Shown here piece by piece: positions 58,340 through 64,000 of a stretch of DNA of 64,000 bases (positions are counted from its first letter, which is position 1; each line of letters opens with the position of its first letter). The position numbers and the translations under genes are program-made. Source of the stretch: Tragulus kanchil (lineage: Eukaryota; Chordata; Mammalia; Artiodactyla; Tragulidae). Under the pieces are notes generated by a model, which worked only from the letters and a program-made list of their open reading frames with translations, did not search any database and was not told where the DNA came from. Where the stretch lies: the NCBI GenBank assembly GCA_022376925.1, contig JAIOJX010000032.1, positions 176,439,479-176,503,478 on the forward strand, given 5' to 3'.

Positions 58340-60471
58340 TTGGGAGGAATTCCTAATTTTAGAAGCAACTGGAAATGTTTGAAAGAACATGCTTTATGAA
58401 TTGAAACAACCAAAGTGTATGTCCTTTTCAACTGCTTCCTAGCTCTGTGGCTTTGGGCAAATCGCACAACTTCTCTGAACCACTACTCCATCAACAGGGA
58501 GGTGGAGCGTTTAATACTCATAGTATGTGGTTACTGCAAGTGTGTTTGGAAGTGTTTACGTGAGATAGAAAGTATACAGAAAGTGCTCATAATTGTCCTT
58601 CTTGTTAATAAAATCAACCTTCCATCCCCTCTGGCATAAGAATACAAATTAGACATTCTCAATCCATGCAGATTTCAGGAAAAATTTCCTTGGATTAACA
58701 GGAGAAATACAATTGATAAACATCACATGGTCCTGTATTGATAGAGGCCAACAGTCATTATATATATTTTAAAAATTAAATAGTTGTAGATCACTCTGGC
58801 AGAAACAGTTTTCTGTGCATCAGGACTTATCAGAGCTTTGAACTGGGATCATAAAGAGGTTCTTTGAGCAAGCAGGCTCTTCAGCATGATTTGACTTCTG
58901 GACATGTTGAATGATTGCCATGGCTGACTTACAAAGTTTTCAGAGATAGCAGCTATATATTTGATTGACAAGGAATAATAAGGGCAGGAGTAATAGTGTT
59001 TTTAAGAGCTTCTGATATACCAGGCATAGGTTCAACAACTTTTTATAAATTAATTCACGTAATTTAAGTAGAGAAGATGCAAGGTCTCATCGGTCTAAGT
59101 ATCCCAGAGTGCTGACAGGCTATGAGACTCAAGACTTCAGCCAAAACTTCAAGTGAGCATGACTTCCAATCTGCCCAGTTCAGCACTGTGACAGCAAAGA
59201 CCTGGCCCATTCTCGGCTCTGTCTTCTCTCCTAGTTCAGGGATGGGCCAAAGCAGGCGTATGAAAATCTTGGTATTATTCTAGAAGCAGGATAGATCACT
59301 AATGCATGGGACACCAGAGTCGGTCTCCCTCACTCAGGAGCATCATTTCTGGGAACCTCCACCATGCCGTATCACCCAATACAGTGCAACCATTGGGAAC
59401 CTCCAGACATGGAAATTTTGGGAGGAATTCCTAATTTTAGAAGCAACGGGAAATGTTTGAAAGAACATGCTTGATGAATTGAAACAACCAAAGTGTATGT
59501 CCTTTTCAACTGCTTCCTAGCTCTGTGGCCTTGAGAAGATCGCACAACGTCTCCGAACCACTACTCCATCAACAGGGAGGTGGGCGTTTAATACTCATAG
59601 TATGTGGTTACTGCAAGTGTGTTTGGAAGTGTTTACGTGAGATAGAAAGTATACAGAAAGTGCTCATAATTGTCCTTCTTGTTAATAAAATCAACCTTCC
59701 ATCCCCTCTGGCATAAGAATACAAATTAGACATTCTCAATCCATGCAGATTTCAGGAAAAATTTCCTTGGATTAACAGGAGAAATACAATTGATAAACAT
59801 CACATGGTCCTGTATTGATAGAGGCCAACAGTCATTATATATATTTTAAAAATTAAATAGTTGTAGATCACTCTGGCAGAAACAGTTTTCTGTGCATCAG
59901 GACTTATCAGAGCTTTGAACTGGGATCATAAAGAGGTTCTTTGAGCAAGCAGGCTCTTCAGCATGATTTGACTTCTGGACATGTTGAATGATTGCCATGG
60001 CTGACTTACAAAGTTTTCAGAGATAGCAGCTATATATTTGATTGACAAGGAATAATAAGGGCAGGAGTAATAGTGTTTTTAAGAGCTTCTGATATACCAG
60101 GCATAGGTTCAACAACTTTTTATAAATTAATTCACGTAATTTAAGTAGAGAAGATGCAAGGTCTCATCGGTCTAAGTATCCCAGAGTGCTGACAGGCTAT
60201 GAGACTCAAGACTTCAGCCAAAACTTCAAGTGAGCATGACTTCCAATCTGCCCAGTTCAGCACTGTGACAGCAAAGACCTGGCCCATTCTCGGCTCTGTC
60301 TTCTCTCCTAGTTCAGGGATGGGCCAAAGCAGGCGTATGAAAATCTTGGTATTATTCTAGAAGCAGGATAGATCACTAATGCATGGGACACCAGAGTCGG
60401 TCTCCCTCACTCAGGAGCATCATTTCTGGGAACCTCCACCATGCCGTATCACCCAATACAGTGCAACCATT
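58340..60471. repeat. Direct duplication pair 21 (58340-59394 and 59418-60471)
   Basis: Offset is 1078, then 1077. A spacer lies at 59395-59417. Copy 1 starts inside pair 20 copy 2, so about 220 bases are present three times. The first 150 bases of copy 2 differ at more positions than the rest (for example ggctttgggcaaatcg versus ggccttgagaagatcg). No gene is recognised. Confidence 0.96.
58433..58600 (+). mobile_element. Possible MIR, middle copy
   Basis: The run gctctgtggctttgggcaaa, cttctctgaaccactactcc, then tatacagaaagtgctcataa follows the MIR core. Related copies, caused by the duplications, lie at about 57215-57335 and 59512-59680. Confidence 0.55.
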
Positions 60472-61100
60472 CCCAGACAGAAGGAAGCTTCTCTCTTCAG
60501 TGAGACTCTCCCGTCTTCTGTGACAGCAAATCCCCCTGTTTTCGTTTTCCCATCGTTTTCTAATACTTCCATTTCCTCCTGTCTCTCCTTAGGCAAGTTG
60601 CTCAGAGCAGACAGCAGACTCTTTCCTCCCTAAAAGCTTTACCTAAGCTCCAGGAACTCTCATCTGAAGATGTACAAGGCCATCTCTAGGCAGAAAGACC
60701 AATGAAACCATCAGCTGCTTGAGGACAGGGTCACAATTTGGTTTTGGTTTTGGTTTTTCTTTTTCAATGCCTCTCAGTACATTTTCACTCATGGTGAGAT
60801 CTTATCAAGTATCAGGTTGTGAGTACAGGAAGGAAGGGGTACCTACCAAAGAATTACTTTTAGCCTTAAGCCTCTTTTCTCAGCCCCAGGCCCATCTCTC
60901 TAGTGCCGATTCGATCACACCCAGAAACGCATTCGTTCATTGAACAAAAAGAACTGGGCTCCTCCTGAAACCTCTTTTTCCTTATCCACAAAGCTGATTC
61001 CCTGAGCTTTCTATCGACCGTGGGGGCTCTGTCCACTCACTGGTTGAAGCATTGATCTTGGGGGTGTTATCAGATCTCTTCTCACATTTGGGACTCAAGT
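60472..61100. other. Single-copy stretch, nothing recognised
   Basis: Intergenic DNA with a small ggttttggttttggtttt repeat near 60739. Frames of 74-84 codons are not accepted as genes. Confidence 0.45.
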
Positions 61101-61250
61101 GTTACTCACTCAGTTGTGTCCGACTCTTTGTGACCCCCGTGAACTGTGGCCCACCAGGCTCCTCTGTCCATGGAATTTCCCAGGCAAGGATCCTGGAGTG
61201 GGTAGCCGTTTCCTCCTCCAGGGGTTCTTCCCTACAGGGATGAACAGGGA
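61101..61250 (-). mobile_element. Bov-A SINE, antisense, single copy
   Basis: Runs cactcagttgtgtccgactc, gaactgtggcccaccaggct, tttcccaggcaaggatcctg, then a truncated head. Confidence 0.9.
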
Positions 61251-61910
61251 CCTCATCGTCTTAAGGAACTCAGTGCAGTGCCAAGAAAATGTTTGTACTC
61301 GATGGAGAAAGGACTAAGATAGAAGCCCGTCCTCAGTGGTGGAAAGGCAAGCAAATAAGTTCCTTTAGATAAAAGGTGAGCTGTGGTGGGGCAGGTGGCT
61401 TTCTCAGGGGTATCCTTGAATTGTCTTAAAAATGAAAGGATGGTGTTCCAGGCAGCACTGATAAATAAGGAATACATCAGAAGTCTAGAAACAGCAGGAC
61501 TGAATGGGGGAATTACAAGGAAAGCCATAGTGCTGTGAGCAAAGATGCTGTGGGGTGGGAAAGAGACGAGCCAACAAACAAGACAAATCGGTGTGGATCA
61601 GTGTGGCTTTTATCACAACACCAATGAATATGGGAGAAAGGACCATGTACAGAGATATCACCTTATAAACATTTCATCACGAGTCAGCCTGACTCTTCAT
61701 AGAAATCCCTTTATCCAAAGACCACATCTGACTGTACTGCTGAGAAATCAATCTAAGCGATGAAAAGCAAAATGCAGCAAGAGGATATGAAAGTGAAGCT
61801 AGCGCACACCAGGGCACCCAAAATACTGAGTTCCATGAACTTTCCCATGTGAGTAGCATGGTGAGACCCACATGGAACCAAATGGTGATTCTCTGCACAG
61901 GGTAAAGTGA
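61251..61910. other. Single-copy stretch, nothing recognised
   Basis: A/G-rich intergenic DNA. The 179-codon antisense frame (61677-62216) is the longest in the window, but it reads through a (CA)n microsatellite and has no recognisable domain. Confidence 0.45.
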
Positions 61911-62011
61911 GACGTTGACTTTGTGCTGACAGAGAACCAGAGACAGAAATAACAGCCTTGTAAAGGTTACATGAAATCGACCCAACATCTCCCACCACTC
62001 AACTGTGCATG

Positions 62012-62041
62012 TGGTGTGTGTGTGTGTGGTGTGTGTGTGTG
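62012..62041. repeat. (GT)n microsatellite, pair 22 copy 1
   Basis: gtgtgtgtgtgtgg followed by tgtgtgtgtgtgc. Copy 2 (about 63114-63139) is 4 bases shorter. Confidence 0.85.
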
Positions 62042-62439
62042 CATTGATATGTGTGTCATATGATAACAGATGGTGAGCTGAGAACAGGACTTTCAACCCA
62101 CTTTCAACTATGGCACCACCTGGACAGGATCCCCTGGATTGATGCAGTGATGTCAGAGTGGGTGGTAAGCCCCCAGGTGTGACCTCCAAGTGTGAGTCAA
62201 GCTTTTTCTCCTCCAAGGACCCAAGTTCTCATCTTTGAAACAAATTCTCCTTCACTAGGACCATCTGTAACTCTCACATTTGAATATGTCTTAAAAATTT
62301 ATCTTTATCTTCCTCTTGGAGTCTCCTGTATAAGAGGAAAGACCAAGTAACAGTAAAAGTTGTACCAGGGCAGGTACCACTTCTGACCCACTGCTTACTC
62401 CTGGACAGTCTTGGGTCACCTCATTATGGTCCTGAAACT

Positions 62440-62680
62440 TGGCCTTTTAATCTGTTCAGATTGCTTATAGCAAATGCCACCAACAGGGTGGCTTATGAGC
62501 AACAGAAATTTGTATCTGCTGGTTCTGGAAGCTGGGGAGTCTGAACTCAAGGTGTCAGCAGAGCTGGTGTCTGGGAGGACCCTCCTCCTGGTTCACTGAC
62601 AGCTGTCCTCTCTCCGACCACACATGGTAGAGTGGACGGGGCACCTCGTGGGTTTCTTTTATGAGTGGGCTTGTGTGCTG
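62440..62680 (+). mobile_element. Ancient L1-like 3' element, left part (split by Bov-tA)
   Basis: Blocks: caacagggtggcttatgagc, aacagaaatttgtatctgct, ggttctggaagctggggagt, aaggtgtcagcagagctggt. It is the same kind of old element as at 19853. The right part follows the SINE at 62890-62975 (caactccaccttcatgacct, aatcacctcctaaaggccct). Confidence 0.65.
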
Positions 62681-62889
62681 CATACATGCTCAGTCCCTCT
62701 GTCATGTCTGAGTGTTTTGCAATCCCGTGGACAATAGCCTGCCCATATCCTCTGTCCATGGGATTCTCCAGGCAAGGATACCAGAGTGGGTTGCCATGCC
62801 CTTCTCAGAGGGATCTTCCTGACCTAGCAATGGAACCCCGTCTCCTGCATCTCCTGCGTCGGCAGATGGATTCTTTACTACCGCACCAT
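62681..62889 (-). mobile_element. Bov-tA SINE, antisense, pair 22 copy 1
   Basis: Runs catacatgctcagtccctct, tctgtccatgggattctcc, caggcaaggataccagagtg, gatggattctttactaccgc. Confidence 0.9.
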
Positions 62890-63778
62890 TTAAACAGCAC
62901 TAACCAGATTTATGACAACTCCACCTTCATGACCTAATCACCTCCTAAAGGCCCTGCATTGTAGCATCATCTCAAGGCAGGGGATGGGAGGAGTGGGTGA
63001 GCAGTGTGTCAGGACGTTGACTTTGTGCTGACAGAGAACCAGAGACAGAAATAACAGCCTTGTAAAGGTTACATGAAATCGACCCAACATCTCCCACCAC
63101 TCAACTGTGCATGTGGTGTGTGTGTGGTGTGTGTGTGTGCATTGATATGTGTGTCATATGATAACAGATGGTGAGCTGAGAACAGGACTTTCAACCCACT
63201 TTCAACTATGGCACCACCTGGACAGGATCCCCTGGATTGATGCAGTGATGTCAGAGTGGGTGGTAAGCCCCCAGGTGTGACCTCCAAGTGTGAGTCAAGC
63301 TTTTTCTCCTCCAAGGACCCAAGTTCTCATCTTTGAAACAAATTCTCCTTCACTAGGACCATCTGTAACTCTCACATTTGAATATGTCTTAAAAATTTAT
63401 CTTTATCTTCCTCTTGGAGTCTCCTGTATAAGAGGAAAGACCAAGTAACAGTAAAAGTTGTACCAGGGCAGGTACCACTTCTGACCCACTGCTTACTCCT
63501 GGACAGTCTTGGGTCACCTCATTATGGTCCTGAAACTTGGCCTTTTAATCTGTTCAGATTGCTTATAGCAAATGCCACCAACAGGGTGGCTTATGAGCAA
63601 CAGAAATTTGTATCTGCTGGTTCTGGAAGCTGGGGAGTCTGAACTCAAGGTGTCAGCAGAGCTGGTGTCTGGGAGGACCCTCCTCCTGGTTCACTGACAG
63701 CTGTCCTCTCTCCGACCACACATGGTAGAGTGGACGGGGCACCCCGTGGGTTTCTTTTATGAGTGGGCTTGTGTGCTG

Positions 63779-63987
63779 CATACATGCTCAGTCCCTCTGT
63801 CATGTCTGAGTGTTTTGCAATCCCGTGGACAATAGCCTGCCCATATCCTCTGTCCATGGGATTCTCCAGGCAAGGATACCAGAGTGGGTTGCCATGCCCT
63901 TCTCAGAGGGATCTTCCTGACCTAGCAATGGAACCCCGTCTCCTGCATCTCCTGCGTCGGCAGATGGATTCTTTACTACCGCACCAT
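63779..63987 (-). mobile_element. Bov-tA SINE, antisense, pair 22 copy 2
   Basis: Duplicate of 62681-62889 at offset 1098. Confidence 0.9.
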
Positions 63988-64000
63988 TTAAACAGCACTA

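Larger units (their letters stand above)
56129..58559. repeat. Direct duplication pair 20 (56129-57339 and 57353-58559)
   Basis: Offset is 1224, falling when a poly-A run is shorter in copy 2 (56602-56616 versus 57826-57835). A 13-base spacer (57340-57352) is present. Differences include a/g in ggact(a/g)tagccc and c/a in cttcct(c/a)gctc. The unit is built mostly of SINEs. Confidence 0.97.
61911..64000. repeat. Direct duplication pair 22 (from 61911 and from 63013; cut by window end)
   Basis: Offset is 1102, then 1098 after a shorter (GT)n run in copy 2. Copy 2 is still identical to copy 1 at the window end (64000 corresponds to 62902), so the unit extends past it. A c/t difference lies in gcacc(t/c)cgtggg (62646/63744). 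Confidence 0.95.

Noticed and set aside
61677..62216. 179-codon antisense open frame
   Set aside because: It reads through a (CA)n microsatellite (a histidine/threonine run), has no recognisable domain, and is cut differently in the copy of the same DNA (63069-63314).
1..64000. Satellite DNA, tandem gene family or CRISPR-like array
   Set aside because: Each duplicated pair has different sequence, the unit length varies between pairs, and there is no shared repeat or spacer pattern.
1..64000. Endogenous retrovirus or intact L1/BovB coding region
   Set aside because: No LTR pair, primer-binding site or reverse transcriptase frame was recognised. The L1 and BovB pieces are 3' ends only.
1..64000. 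Burst of real small tandem duplications in the germline
   Set aside because: Considered because of junction microhomology and templated inserts, but set below an assembly artefact: uniform size, regular spacing, single orientation, altered sequence only at the piece edges, and allele-like differences between copies.

Overview
The window is non-coding nuclear DNA from a ruminant, most probably a bovid. The diagnostic evidence is dense Bov-tA/Bov-A SINEs, BovB (RTE) 3' ends of the ART2A type and CHR-2-type tRNA SINEs, together with older mammalian L1, L2 and MIR copies. I cannot separate cattle, buffalo, sheep, goat or deer from the sequence alone. I recognise no protein-coding gene, RNA gene, CRISPR array or operon-like structure. 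The longest open frames are about 150-180 codons, show no recognisable domain, and often lie in SINEs or are simply copied with the surrounding DNA.

The dominant structure is a chain of 22 direct duplications running from end to end. Each time, a stretch of about 1.07-1.25 kb is followed at once, or after a few to about 25 bases, by a near-identical copy of itself. Each pair carries different, unrelated DNA, so this is not a satellite or a gene family. Copy starts (first/second) are: 1/1157, 3067/4202, 5287/6390, 7314/8454, 11170/12254, 14681/15790, 17906/18987, 19660/20808, 21852/22920, 24930/26068, 29092/30338, 31951/33022, 34953/36067, 38587/39747, 41269/42437, 43978/45163, 47401/48601, 49505/50620, 52087/53302, 56129/57353, 58340/59418, 61911/63013. 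About 25 kb (39 percent) is redundant, and the collapsed sequence would be about 39 kb.

Read as a walk, the window moves forward 1.8-4.3 kb, jumps back about 1.1 kb, and goes forward again. That is what is expected if 23 overlapping sequence pieces were joined end to end without merging their overlaps, or if two haplotypes were laid side by side. I regard an assembly artefact as far more likely than biology. The junctions carry microhomology, short templated inserts and altered segments next to the breakpoint, and are described separately because they are the part that can be tested.

Between the pairs lie single-copy stretches: 2090-3066, 9551-11169, 13350-14680, 16890-17905, 23967-24929, 27233-29091, 31586-31950, 34096-34952, 37182-38586, 40928-41268, 43565-43977, 46353-47400, 51726-52086, 54511-56128 and 60472-61910. 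They contain the same kind of interspersed repeats and otherwise unremarkable intergenic or intronic DNA.
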